A stretch of DNA of 64,000 nucleotides from Macrostomum hystrix (taxonomy: Eukaryota > Platyhelminthes > Macrostomidae). The number at the start of each line of letters is the position of its first letter. Position 1 is the stretch's first letter. This document shows positions 1-10,404 of this stretch, in pieces. A program made the position numbers and the translations under genes. Where the stretch lies: contig CATNEN010000037.1 of NCBI GenBank assembly GCA_950097015.1, forward strand, positions 1,178,001 to 1,242,000, read 5' to 3'. A model generated the notes under the pieces. The model saw only the letters and a list, made by a program, of their open reading frames with translations, had not been told where the DNA came from and searched no databases.

Positions 1-917
1 GTCTCCAGGTTGATGCCAGCCACCTTCAGCGACTGTCCCTGAGCCTTGTTAATAGTCATCGCAAAGCACACTCTCACAGGGAACTGCAGTCGCTTGAACT
101 GAAATGGCAGGTCCGTGGGGATAATTGGAATCCGGGGAATGAACACAGACTCTCCTCTGCCAGATCCAGTCATTATCGTGGCCTCAATCACGTGTGGGAA
201 GAGCCGCCTGACTATCAGTCGGGTGCCGTTACACAGCCTTGGCGCATTCAGGTTGCGGAGGAGCATAATTGGTGCCCCAACTTTCAGCTGCAAGTTGTGC
301 GATGGAGTTGCAGGAGGATCTAGAGAGTTCAGAAACTCAACAGGATACTCCACAGCGGTGTCATCAGTCAACGTTGTATCAATTGACTTGTAGGTGAAAA
401 CTGCACCTGGCAACTCCTGAAGCAGTTGGTAGTTAATTTCGTTGGCGGCATCATTTCTAGGACACAGAATTGCCCTCTCTGACAGCCAGTCAACGTCAGC
501 ATATCGAACCATCAGGTTCGGGTAAACTTTTGCCTTGAGCTCCTGCACTGACTGCACAATGGTTCCGATTGTAGCGATCGATGACTGCCCATCCTCGGTG
601 CTAATCTCCAGCAGACCATTGCCGATTCGCAATAGATTGGCAGAGAACTCATGAGCTGTTTCGTCTCCTTGAATTGTAGCTCTCATGTTTGTTCGTAGGT
701 GCAACTTCACAACCGATGGCCACAGGTGAGATGATTTTAGGCAAGCATTAATCTCATCAGCAGGAGTGCCACGCGGAATCACAGGCAGCGTCTGTCTAAA
801 GTCTCCAGACAGCAGCAGAGTGACACCACCCATCAGTTGATCGCCAGCCTCTCTCTTTCTTCTATCCCAGGCTGGCTGGAGAGAAATATCGCCCTGCGCA
901 CTGGGACGCCACCGCAC
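1..917 (-). pseudogene. Pif1-family DNA helicase C-terminal part, probably from a Helitron (runs off the left edge)
   Basis: Translated on the reverse strand, this stretch is open from about 917 to base 1 with no stop (about 305 codons). It carries SF1B Pif1 helicase motifs in order: QLMGGV followed by SGDFRQTLP (motif III region, near 840-785), a central NMRA segment, an APIMLLRNLN segment (near 270), and FAMTINKAQGQSLKVAG (motif VI, near 65-15). No Walker A is visible; the ATP-binding half is missing upstream, where stops appear above 917. Pif1-like helicases with this MTINKAQGQ signature are typical of the RepHel protein of Helitrons, and a Helitron-like terminus lies 560 bp away in the matching orientation. 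No Rep (HUH) domain is seen. A stand-alone host Pif1-like gene whose first exons lie elsewhere is the alternative. The 3' end lies outside the window. Confidence 0.8.
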
Positions 918-1473
918 TCACCGCACTCAGTCTCAGTGCTGCTTGGGGGCCAGTAGACAGTCTAGGGGTTTGGGCTGTGTACATTCACGGCTTGAAATAC
1001 AATGTACAGTCTGGGGCTTCGGCGCCCGGGGAAGGGAGGGGGTGGCTGTAATAAAATTTGGCCCGCAGAGTGGCGGAGGGGAGTTGGGGTGGCTGTCCTC
1101 GGAAAACAAAAAGTGACTCACTTTGAGATGATGCAGCTTTGCTCTGGATTGAGTAGAGATGTTCAAAATTGACAGCATTGTTGGAAAACATGTAAAGTGT
1201 AAGTGGATCAAATTTGGAGAAAATCTGACAAAGTGGGGCGACGATATGTCGAATTGAGTGATTTTTTGACGATTTTTGAGCAGTTTTTTGCACTTTTGAG
1301 CAGGAAGGAAATGATTTTTCGGGAATTTGAGTAGCCTATTGCACTCAGCGTAGGTGGTTTTAGGTATGTGCAAAGTTTGGTGCGATTTGGTTGAGCGGTT
1401 TCGGCGTCTATAAAGACAAAAGGTTGCACACAGACAGACAGACAGACAGAGTTTTCACTTTTATATATATAGA
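1..1473 (-). mobile_element. Putative Helitron remnant, 5' terminus at 1473
   Basis: Read on the reverse strand, 1473 begins with TC preceded by A, followed by TATATATATAAAAGTG, then a (CTGT)n run at 1431-1451 and an AACCGCTCAACCAAATCGCA segment. This arrangement resembles 5' ends of animal Helitrons (TC start, insertion after A, CTGT-repeat subterminal region); the resemblance is from recall, not alignment. The helicase C-terminal fragment lies downstream in the same orientation, but the several kilobases of Rep and N-terminal helicase expected between them are absent, so the copy looks internally deleted. The 3' end (hairpin plus CTRR) is outside the window. Confidence 0.5.
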
Positions 1474-2394
1474 TATACTCTAATTTTATAATATTTTTCT
1501 GTGTAACCATGCTTTTGTGTTTTAACCATGCTTTTGTGTTTAATATTTATTTTAATTTTGCTTTTCATCTATAGTTGTCTTAGTACTTGCTGTGCTTGTT
1601 TAAATATGACTAGTACACACCAATGTCAATTGAGATAGGGATCTTTTTTCTTTGAAATAATATTCTATAGGCCTAAATGAAAAAAATTGTTATGAATGAA
1701 CCATTTAAATGCACTCAATCCACCAAATTTATAAAAGTTTTAATGAAGTGGATAAAATTGAGGACGCAAAGAACATGTATAAGTAATCAGGTGAGAGGAA
1801 GTAAAGAAAACATTTTGTTGTGTGTGATAACAATGTACATAGTAAGAAAGTTGGAAATAGTGAAGTGTTTTTCTTAAAGTTATTTCAAGAGACATTGAGA
1901 AAGAGAAGTGAATAGGCCTAAAGTGAAAGAAGGAGAGCTGTAACCCAAAATCTACTGGTAGGGCCTAAGGCCAAGACAGATGGACAAATAACTGAAAAGT
2001 GATTGAAGAGTAGTGAAGAGTGATAAGAGTTGAAAGAGATTGATAAAGAGAAATAATGAAGGATAAGGATGGATAAATAGTGAAGAGACTGATAATTACA
2101 AATGGTAAACAGTAATTACAAAAATAATAGAGTAAATATATAAGTGCAAGTAAATAGAAAGCTAAATATTGGCCATATTGAACATAGGCCTAACACTAGT
2201 ATATTATATACATAACATAATGCTACCAATTTGAATTTTAAATAAGAAAGAACATAAGGTAAATGATTAAAGACACTCATAAGTTAGTCAGAAGACAACT
2301 CTGAAATGAAAGTCTCAAGAATCATATTTAATAGAACAACCCTAGAACACATGTAATTAGTAAATAGTTTATCAAAAGAAAATATAATACTATG
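1474..2394. other. AT-rich non-coding stretch
   Basis: Strongly AT-rich with scattered purine runs (GAAGAG/GATAAG-like words near 2000-2090). No frame with convincing codon structure and no recognisable repeat unit. Confidence 0.5.
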
Positions 2395-2398
2395 GTAT

Positions 2399-2936
2399 CT
2401 AGTCGTTTCGCCCATAGGCGTTTCGGCCAAAAGCTGTTTTGTCCTCAATCCGTTTCGGTTTCGGCCACAAACCAGTTGGGCCCCATACTTATTTATCACA
2501 ACCTTTTTTTTGTTGTGAGTTGACAACAAATAAACAACGATGCTGTTCATTTTATTTGATAGCAACGATAGAAAGCACGAATTCCACTTTTATAATGACA
2601 AAAAATGTAAATACATGCTCGATGTATTTGCGCAGCAGTATAAAAGTAATAAAAGAAGACAACTTGGTACACAAAAAAAGGTAAAAACGTGAATATTCTG
2701 CACCAATGCGAATAGTTCAATACTGCCGATGAGCGCATTTCACTTGCCGTTACGAGTATTGCCAATGAGTTCGGCTGCAGAGTCCAAGAAAGCATTTACT
2801 GCTGTGGAATCAGCTGCCGATTCGGTAGCATATGTAGCATTTATGCTCATCGGCTTTTGGCCGAAATGGCTATGGCCGAAGCGGCTTTTGGCCGAAGCGG
2901 CTATGCCAGCCGAAACTGCGTATGGCCAGTAATTAA
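2399..2936. mobile_element. Inverted-repeat element (MITE-like) with subterminal GGCCGAAACGGC-type repeats
   Basis: The left end (2405-2470) contains CGTTTCGGCCAAAAGC and GTTTCGGTTTCGGCC; the right end (2858-2932) contains three inverted copies of the type GGCTTTTGGCCGAA plus GGCTATGGCCGAAGCGG. The arms are imperfect inverted repeats built from the same two words, which suggests a non-autonomous DNA transposon of about 0.5 kb. No transposase frame and no clear target-site duplication were found, and the superfamily is not assigned. Confidence 0.55.
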
Positions 2937-2943
2937 TGTAAAT

Positions 2944-3815
2944 TTAGGCTCAGAATTGATAGATATCTAGGCGCAGAACCGATAGATATCTAAGCTCAGA
3001 ATTGATATATATCTGGCTCATAATCAATACATATCTAGACTCACCATTTTAATAAATATCTAGGCTCAGAATCAATAAAAGTCTAGGCTCAACTTTTTTT
3101 AGATATCTCGGCTTAATATAGATAGATATCCTGGCTCAGAATCTTAAGATGTCTTGGTCAGAATCGATAGAGATCTAGGCTCGGAGAAGATAGATATGTA
3201 GGTTCAGCATTGATAGAAATCTAAGCTCAGAATTGATAGATATCTAGGCTCAGAATCTATAGAAATCTAGGCTAAGAATGGATAGATATCTAAGCTCAGA
3301 ACTGATACATACTAGGCTCAGAGTCGATAGAAATCTAGACTCGGAATGGATAGATATCTAAGCTCAGAATTGATAGATATCTAGGCTCAGCATTGATAGT
3401 TATCTAGGCTCAGCTTTGATAGATATCTAGGCTCAAAATCGATAGAAATTTAAGCTCAGAATCGATAGATATTTAAGCTTAGAATTGATAGAAATCTAGG
3501 CTCAGCACTGGTAGACTTCTTGGCTCAGCATTTATAGATATCTAGGCTCAGAATCGATAGATACCTAAGCTCAGAATAGATAGATAACGTAGTTTAGATT
3601 TGATAGATATCTAGGTTCAAAATCGATAGAAATTTAAGCTCAGAATCGATAGATATTTAAGCTCAGAATCGATAGATATTTAAGCTCAGAATTGATAGAA
3701 ATCTTAGCTCAGAATTGATAGAAACCTAAGCTCAGAATTGATAGATATCTAAGCTCAGAATCGATAAAAATCTTAGCTCTGAATCGATAGATATCTTATT
3801 TGAGAGTTGATATCT
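2944..3815 (+). repeat. Degenerate 23-bp tandem repeat, about 37 copies
   Basis: Unit close to GCTCAGAATCGATAGATATCTAG, with frequent single-base changes and small indels. It starts next to the inverted-repeat element and stops about 170 bp before the retrotransposon. The high divergence between units suggests it is older than the other arrays in the window. Confidence 0.85.
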
Positions 3816-3988
3816 ATTGACTTACTAAATACGGTTTTATAATTGTAATGTTGCCTTCAAGGTCCCCAAAGGGGGGCCTAAATTGCTAGTTCAATACTAT
3901 ATGCAAAGGGACAACGCAAGTGAGCTTAGGGGATGATAATGATAAATTTTAGACTTCTTTAAATTAAATAGACTTTAAAACATACTAG

Positions 3989-4209
3989 TGTTGTGTATGC
4001 GGCTTGCATGCCGCCTTAGAGTGCGCGTGGCGCGTTTTGATTGGCTGGGGGGTCGGTCCGTCCGAACCGGTCTAGGCCGGTTGTTGTTTACTCTGACTGG
4101 CTAAAATATATATTTGTGCGCACAGGCCTTTGGAGGGCTCGCGTTTTTTTCCATCCTTCTAACCCCGTGCTTCGTTCTTCATTTGGCCACGCTGCCCCCA
4201 CACACAACA
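3989..4209 (+). repeat. 5' LTR (221 bp)
   Basis: Aligns along its length with 8252-8449. It has a TATA-like stretch near 4105 (AAAATATATATTTGTG). Relative to the 3' LTR it has an extra segment of about 32 nt near 4167-4199 and lacks about 10 nt near 4080; roughly ten further substitutions separate the two, so the insertion is not recent. Confidence 0.92.
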
Positions 4210-7200
4210 TGGCGACGAGCCTGAGCATTTCCGAGCCACGCATGTTTCTCGCCCACCCAGGACAGCCACACACGCCTTGGAATCGTTGGATCGAAGGGTT
4301 CAAGATCTACCTGGAGGCCTTGGACCTTAACGAAGCATCGGACGCACGCAAGAAGGCGATTCTCATCCATCTGCTTGGCGAGGAGGGCCAGCGAATCTAC
4401 ACGCTGAGGAATCTGCCAACGGCTAACGTCGACACCTTCGACAAGCTGGTGAAAGAGCTGAAGAGGATCTTCAGCCAGTCGCATAGCACCATCAGCAACC
4501 GCTACAGATTCAAGTCACGCGCCCAGATGCCTGGCGAGCCGATCAGCCGGTTCGTTGACGCCCTTCGCGAACTCGCAGCAGACTGCGAATACGGCGCTCT
4601 TCAAGACCAGATGATCAGGGACCAGATCATCGAGAAGACCCATTCGCCGCGCATCAGAGAGCGACTGCTCATGGAGAAGGTGCTCGAGCTGGAGACAGCC
4701 ACAGCCCTAGCGATTCAAGTTGAATCCGCCATCAACGACGCCAAGAACCTGCGCGACGGCAAGAGCGACAAGGAGTTGGAGTCCCGCATCCAGAAGATCA
4801 GCCAGCGTCCGCCACGCAAGGGACCCAAACATGCGATGCCGCAGAAATCTAGCTCGGACGCGCGATGCGGCAACTGCGGAATGGCTGGGCACGCCGCCCG
4901 CGCCCTTGAGTGTCCAGCGAAGGACAAGTCCTGCCTGCACTGCCACCGGGTCGGTCATTTTAAGTCATGTTGCCGACAGCGACGTAAGGTCCGCACCGTC
5001 AAGGATGACGACGATGACAATGAGCCATTTGAGGTGTCTGCAGTTCAGGGTGACGCATCTCTTTTAAGCTTTGTAAACTGCAGCATCGCAGAAATCGACG
5101 TCAAACTCTTGTTGGACACTGGCTCAAGGGTCAACATCATCAACGAGAAGACCGTAAAGCGACTTCCGAAGCAACTTGTCATCATGCCGACCCACAAGCA
5201 GCTGTTCTCCTACACCGGATCAGCAATCGAGGTTCTGGGGACGGCCGAGCTGCGCGTCGCGCACCATGGCAAGTCTGCAGTCTGCCGATTCTTCATCACT
5301 CGACGAAGTGCCAACATCCTTGGTATCGACGGCATGGAAAAGCTGGGTTTCTCGATCCGAGTCAACACGATCAGCAGCGTCGAGGACATCGCAGAGGAGT
5401 TCCCACGCATCTTCAACGGCATCGGCATGGCCAAGAAGTTCTGCCACAGGCCGCTGCTGCGCCAGGATGCGACGCCAACGGTCGAGCCGCTGCGCCGGGT
5501 GCCACTTGCGCTGCAGGACCGCGTGAAGGACGAACTGAACAAGATGGAGGCCGCAGGTATCATAGAGAAGATCGACGCGCCTCCTTGGGTGTCGAACTTG
5601 GTCGTCTCCAAGAAGAAGAACGGCGACCTGCGACTCTGCGTCGACCTGCGAAACTGCAACCAGGCCATCAACCCAGACAAGTTCCCCGTGCCAACGCAGG
5701 AGGAGCTGGCGCCGAGTTCGCGGGCGCCCAGGTGTTCACCAAGCTAGACCTGAAGCAGAGCTACCTTCAAATCCCGCTGCACCCAGGCAGCAGGCAGCTG
5801 ACTGCGTTCATCACTCACTGTGGTCTCTACCAGTTCACGAGAGTCCCATTCGGCATGTCCAGTTCCGGCGCCTGCTTCCAGAAAATCCTGTCAACGATCC
5901 TGGCCGACATCAAGGGTGTCCGACACTCGGTGGACGACATCGTCATTCACGGCTTCAACTCCGATGAGCACAACGAGCGACTCCTAGCGGTACTCCAACG
6001 ACTGAGCGACAACGGGTTGACGTTGAACAGGGAGAAGTGTCAGATCGGCGTCCCGGAGATCATCTTCCTGGGCTGCAGAATCTCTGCCAACGGAGTTCGA
6101 CCGTCCAAGTCCAATGTCGAGGACGTGCTCAGCATCCCGGCACCGACAACAGCACGAGCCGTTTCTTCGTTCCTGGCAACCGTCAACTACTTCGCTAAGT
6201 TCATCCCCGACTTCGCCAAGACTGCGAGGCCGCTGCGAGAGCTGCTCAAGAAAGACTCCGTTTTCCGCTGGACGAGCGAGTGCGACACAGCTTTTGTTGA
6301 GCTCAAGCGACAGGTGACGAGCCCGCCGGTGCTCAGCCACTTCGACTGCAACGCCGAGACCATCGTTAAGTGCGACGCCTCCGACTACGCGCTTGGTGCG
6401 GTGCTGCTCCAACGCGTCGGTGATTCGGAGAAGCCGGTCGCCTACGCATCGCGAGCACTGACACCGACGGAGTCCCGGTATTCGGCAAGCGAGAAGGAGG
6501 CTCTGGCGTGCATCTGGGCCCTCGAGCGGTGGTACATCTACACCTATGGCAGACGGCTGACTCTGCGCACCGACCATTCGGCGCTGAAGGCGCTGCTGTG
6601 CACCCAGGGCACTGGACTCAAGCCGCTACGCATCCACCGATGGAACGACCGGCTCCTGCAGTACAACTACATTGTCGAGTACAAGCCAGTAAAGGACAAT
6701 GTCGTCCCAGACTTTCTGTCGCGCCGCGAGAGGCCACCGGACTCATCCGACGGCGATGGCGACGACCTGCAGATGGCCGACATCCACCAGGTGCTTAACG
6801 GCGTCCTGTCAGCCGATCGCTACTGGACAAGCACTCCAAGGACGACCCGCTTATCACCAGCGTATCTGCGAAGCTGCGTTCCGGCTGGAAGGTGCCGCCA
6901 ACCGAAAAGGAGAAAATCTTCTTCAAGCTCAGCGACGAAATGTCAACAATCGGCAACTTCCTGGTTCGCGGTAATTGCGCAGTCGTGCCCGAGAGCTTGC
7001 GCGCTACGGCACTCGCACTGATCCACCAGGGGCACTGCGGCATCGTCAAGATGAAGCACCGAGCCCGCGACACCGTCTGGTGGCCAGGAATAGACGCTCA
7101 ACTGGAGACATTGGCCAAGTCCTGCATCAGCTGCTGCCTCGCCGAGAAGTGGAAGCGACCCGCCGCTCCAGCGCAGGTGACAGTGGCCGAAAGAGCCGTG

Positions 7201-8130
7201 GCACACGATTCAGCTGGATATTTTCGGCGAGATCCACGAGGCTCCGGGCAGCAGCCGGTTCGCGATCGTGGCCATCGACCTGCACTCTAAGTGGCCCGAG
7301 CTTCGAACTGCGACTTCGGTGACTACGGAAGTTATCGGCGACTTCCTCAATGACATGTTCGCTCGATGGGGGCTGCCATCCAAGATTGTGACCGACAACG
7401 GGCCCCAGTTCACCAGCCGCGCTCCTGGCCGGCCGAGTTCCTGGCCGGCCGTGGCGTGCAGCACATCAAGACTTCGCTGTACCATCCGCAGTCGAACTCA
7501 AATGTCGAGAGGCTCAACCGTACGCTGAATGAGTCGCTGAAGGCACATCTCAAGGACGGCATCAGATTCAAGGAGGCGGTCCGCGAGTTTCTGCAGTGCT
7601 ACCGGTCAACGGCGAATGCGACCACGGGCCTGACGCCTGCCGAGCTGATGATCAACCGGCCGCTCCGAGGGCCACTCAACCAGTGGAGCCAAGGCATCCG
7701 CCAGCCGACATCGAAAGCGACATCAGCGGAGGCCACGGAGCGGCGAGTCCAAGCCAAAAAGACAAGGAGAAGGCCAGGCTAGCCACCGATCGTCGTCGAG
7801 GCGCCCGACCTTCATGACTGCAGGCTGGCGACACCGTGCGCGTTTGCCGGCCACAGACTGCTCACAAGCTGGAGACACGGCTGGGCGACGTTCGGCAAAT
7901 CATTCGGCGGCTGGGCCCCGAGTCCTGGCTGCTCGACGACGGCTCGCCATGGCACTCCGATAACCTGGTCAGCGTCCCCAGTGCACCAGCGGCGGACAAT
8001 GGTGCGGCCGACGTTGGACTCGGCGCACTGATGGCGCCGACGCATGGCCAGAGCCACCGGTGAGGCTGCCGGCGGGCAACGAGACGCCGCTGCCACAGCC
8101 TAGGCGGGGCAGCCGGATCCGGAGACCACC
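4209..8130 (+). pseudogene. gag-pol polyprotein of the LTR retrotransposon, disrupted
   Basis: Gag starts at ATG 4209, whose A is the last base of the LTR. Two CCHC knuckles lie at 4866-4973 (CX2CX4HX6C, then CX2CX4HX4C). The protease motif LLLDTGS lies at about 5108-5128 in the same frame, so gag and pol were fused. Reverse transcriptase spans about 5480-6270, with VDD at 5930-5938 preceded by Ser instead of the usual aromatic residue. RNase H is at about 6355-6720 (KCDASDYALG, EKEALACIWALE, RTDHSALK). Integrase is at about 7015-7600 (HQGHCG with CISCC zinc motif, QLDIFG, TDNGPQF, NVERLNRTLNE). The frame changes near 5709, 6822, 7193 and 7430, and again near 7762 and 7815. A C-terminal RRLGPESWLL segment (about 7900-7935) resembles the GPY/F module. 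Unlikely to be active. Confidence 0.88.
4210..4227 (+). promoter_or_regulatory. Putative primer-binding site
   Basis: TGGCGACGAGCC begins exactly at the base after the LTR. A TGG start is expected for pairing with the CCA end of a tRNA. The priming tRNA is not identified. The site overlaps the start of gag (ATG at 4209-4211). Confidence 0.55.
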
Positions 8131-8239
8131 TAATCGGTTAAGCCCGAGTTCATATGCAGTTTGCTTGGAATGAACTGTTGAACTTTGCGCACCAATGGAC
8201 TGTTGTTTTCCCCCATGCGTTAATCCCCTTTTCCTTTTC

Positions 8240-8251
8240 GAAGGGGTGTGA
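8240..8251 (+). promoter_or_regulatory. Putative polypurine tract
   Basis: GAAGGGGTGTGA lies immediately upstream of the 3' LTR start at 8252, the position where plus-strand priming occurs in LTR elements. Confidence 0.5.
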
Positions 8252-8449
8252 TGTTGTGTATGCGGCTTGCATACCACCTTAGAGTGCGTGTGGCGCGTTT
8301 TGATTGGCTGGGCGGCTCAGTCCGTCCGAACCGGTCTAGGCCGGGACGGGGGGTTGTTGTTTACTTTGACTGGATAAAATATATATTAGTGCGCACAGGC
8401 CTTTGGAGGGCTCGCGTTTTTTTCCAACCTTCTAGCCCCACACACAACA
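8252..8449 (+). repeat. 3' LTR (198 bp)
   Basis: Starts TGTTGTGTATGCGGCTTGCA and ends CACACAACA, matching 3989-4209, followed by the target duplication ACTAG. The deletion relative to the 5' LTR is bounded by CCCC runs, which suggests loss through short direct repeats. Confidence 0.92.
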
Positions 8450-8454
8450 ACTAG

Positions 8455-10404
8455 GTAGCTGGTTTGCTGGTAAAAAAGTAAAGTCCAGTGACGTTCATCT
8501 GGACGTACTAATTGAGATCGGAGGACGACGGTCGACGAGCGCGAAAAGTTCTAAGAAAAAGTTATATAATAAAACAAAAATGAATAAAATTTAAAATATA
8601 AGTTTGTTAAATAGCTCAAATTTATACTACTTTTCTGATTTGCTTTTTATTTTTTCCTATTTTGAGGTAGGCCTAGGCGGTATATTACAAAAAGCTTCTT
8701 TTTCTTGTAAAACCCGTCGAATACGTAATGTCGTGACTGACGTATGTATCTGCCAATCAAAGTTTGCCAATGTGGCAGAAAGTTAGATGGAAGAAACTGT
8801 GGAGGAAAAGGTTAGGACCGAAGTGGCAGTTCGGCCAATAGCCTCAAGATCAGAGTAGCTCTTTCTTGACATAGGTAATAAGTAAATAAGTTAAGTAAAT
8901 ATCCACTCCTTACCTAGTAATAGTTGTAAGGGTGATTATAGATAGATTGTAAAAAAATATCCTAATTTCTTACTTCAGTGAAGGTGCCCTATCCATGTGG
9001 TAAGATTAAACTCCCACTTTTGGGTCAGTCTAGCTAGCTAAAGCTGAAACAATAGAAACATAGACTAATAAAGTCCCTAAGTTATGTTAGGTCTACCTAG
9101 TAAAATTTGGAATCTGCACAGCTACATAGAGATATTTGGACATGGCCGATGTAATGGTTTCCTATTATTAATATTTATTGCTGTTTTTAGCTTTAATGCC
9201 AATACTCAATACTTAATTGCTAGCAATGCTAGGTGCTATCTAGCCTATCTATAGCTGTATAGGCTATAGCTAGACTAGGCTTGTTTATTGTCTAATTAGG
9301 TTCTATAGCTAAGCTTGATATAACTAGGACTAGCTAAGTCTAAAACTAGCTGGCTATATTTAATTTAGTTGTATGCTGGTAGGCCTATGGCTAAACTATG
9401 GCTAGGCAAGCTAGACAGCTAAGCCTATGTATTTATTTATAGCTGTATTTATTGTTAGGGCCTAGCTATAAAAAGCTAGGTTAATTAGGTTATATTCTTA
9501 TGCTACACACTTAGGGCATGGGATTTATATGTTACAAAAAATATAGTTGTAAGGCCACAACTGAGTATCTATAATATTTGTAGCAATTATTGCTAAAGTA
9601 TCGTAAGGAAAGGAAATTATAGGCATACTAATTGAAATGACAGCAATCCTTTAGTTTGCATGATTAACTCAAATTAATTCTATACCAACTCTATAGTTAA
9701 AATTATAAACAGCACGACTTGCAACAACCAACAAGTCATTTATGTCATAGTTGTGTGTTTAGATAGTGTACTAGTGTGGCACCATGACAAGAATGTTGCC
9801 AATAGTAACAAGGCGAGAATAATATAATATTTCATTTTGTCTTTCCTATCACATCTTTTTCTCTCTCTTTGGTTTTGGCCATTGACATAGCCATACATTG
9901 TCCTATCATTCAAAAACTTGTGAGTATAAAATTGAATACAATACATTATGATTCAGCTTGTACTAATCTGTAGCACTGCAAATATAACATGTTATAGTCC
10001 TAGATCCAACAAATACATGTATCTCATATAATTGCCCCCAAGTGTCCCTACTGTTATCCCCCTAAGTTTCTGCATTATGCACATGGCTGGCTATCCGTCT
10101 AAGTTGGTCTTCTCATATTTATTAAGTGACTTTAAAAGTACTTAACATTTTCTAATTTTCTAATCCCTTTTTGGAAACAAAAATAATTTATTGACAATTT
10201 ATAATAGTTAATAGCATATAACTAGCTATAAGCATGCCTTCTGACACATCAAGACAGTGTACATAGTTGTTTCTTGTGGGATTTTTAAGCAGCTATAGCA
10301 AATTGCATGATTGCCACTGCTTCCACTTTCATTTTAACTTGCAGTTGGACAGTCTGGCTACGCCATTGCCACCTCCTGCAGCAGCAGCAGCAACCTCCAG
10401 ACCG
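8455..10404. other. AT-rich non-coding region, CTAG-rich in 9100-9480
   Basis: No convincing coding frame. Between about 9100 and 9480 the sequence is full of CTAG, AGCTA and TAGGCC words. A polypyrimidine tract ending in AACTTGCAG at 10346 could be a splice acceptor for the next gene, so part of this region may be its 5' intron. Confidence 0.4.

Larger units (their letters stand above)
3984..8454 (+). mobile_element. LTR retrotransposon, Ty3/gypsy type, complete but degenerate
   Basis: The two LTRs begin TGTTGTGT and end ACACAACA (perfect 8-bp terminal inverted repeats) and are flanked by a 5-bp target duplication ACTAG (3984-3988 and 8450-8454). Inside, in order, are gag with zinc knuckles, protease, reverse transcriptase, RNase H and integrase; integrase after RNase H is the Ty3/gypsy order. 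No envelope-like frame lies between integrase and the 3' LTR. At least four reading-frame breaks are present. The gag resembles elements annotated as K02A2.6-like in invertebrates, from recall. The element is GC-rich compared with its AT-rich surroundings. Confidence 0.93.
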
